A stretch of DNA of 42,555 bases from Promethearchaeota archaeon (GTDB lineage: Archaea; Asgardarchaeota; Lokiarchaeia; Sigyniarchaeales; SOKP01): contig JAHPZJ010000002.1 in NCBI GenBank assembly GCA_019058245.1, positions 1 to 42,555 of the forward strand, read 5' to 3'. Under the pieces are notes generated by a model that was given only the letters and a program-made list of their open reading frames with translations, was not told where the DNA came from and searched no databases. Both the position numbers and the translations under genes were made by a program. Of the stretch, positions 42,520 to 42,555 are shown in pieces. Within the stretch, counting starts at the first letter, position 1; every line of letters begins with the position of its first letter.

Positions 42520-42555
42520 ATGAGAAAGTCAATATCTTCAAAAGATTTGAAAATG
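42520..42555 (+). CDS. Possible start of a gene running off the right edge
   Basis: TTAGGA precedes an ATG at 42520 and the frame stays open for the last twelve codons (MRKSISSKDLKM). Too short to identify. Confidence 0.2.
   Translation, partial: MRKSISSKDLKM

Overview
The window looks like part of an archaeal genome, most probably an Asgard (Lokiarchaeia-type) archaeon. The sequence is very AT-rich. Many genes are preceded by TATA-like boxes, TTG and GTG starts are common, and T-runs follow transcription units. The gene content is typical of peptide- and organic-acid-fermenting archaea: two ferredoxin-dependent 2-oxoacid oxidoreductases, an HdrA-type flavoprotein, an ADP-forming acyl-CoA synthetase alpha subunit, an eIF2B-like protein and TrmB-type winged-helix regulators. 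On top of this it carries eukaryote-like parts: two Ras/Rab-type small GTPases, the debris of a third, and a SET-domain protein. The lineage is inferred from gene content only; no rRNA, tRNA or ribosomal protein gene was seen.

Layout. 1-2786: the head of a leftward gene, then a very large membrane protein that appears to join an ABC-2 permease to a CPBP-protease-like domain lacking its catalytic residues. 2858-8305: a 2-oxoacid:ferredoxin oxidoreductase (korC, korD, korA, korB) followed by an HdrA-MvhD fusion. 8310-9740 (leftward): an acyl-CoA synthetase (ADP-forming) alpha subunit with its active-site His. 9741-14812: a long regulatory gap with 30-bp-phased repeats, a secreted zinc protease, then an eIF2B-family protein paired with a membrane-embedded M28 peptidase. 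14963-18285: a second oxidoreductase, porGD-porA-porB, whose beta subunit is circularly permuted. 18550-27918: a multi-PAS histidine kinase, YjbQ, an Asp/Glu racemase, small membrane proteins (one frameshifted), a radical SAM protein, pirin, an amidohydrolase and a HEAT-repeat protein. 28088-33679: an anchored eight-bladed propeller, two unrecognised proteins, and a Rab-like GTPase next to a TrmB-like regulator. 33712-37494: a 4-hydroxybutyryl-CoA dehydratase, two small leftward genes that share a duplicated 87-bp promoter block, and a second GTPase. 37495-42555: a winged-helix/TPR protein, oligoendopeptidase F, a SET protein, a GTPase fragment and another gene remnant.

How it fits together (inference). 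Peptidases (secreted protease, M28, PepF) would supply amino acids. Transamination gives 2-oxoacids, which Kor and Por oxidise to acyl-CoAs and reduced ferredoxin. HdrA-MvhD redistributes the electrons, and the ADP-forming synthetase conserves the thioester energy as ATP. The 4-hydroxybutyryl-CoA dehydratase gives access to C4 acyl-CoA chemistry.

Most striking observation. The PorB homologue at 17197-18285 carries its C-terminal half first and its N-terminal half last. The breakpoint lies inside the thiamine-diphosphate/Mg motif itself, yet all four presumed cluster cysteines are kept. A KorB in normal order in the same window serves as an internal control.
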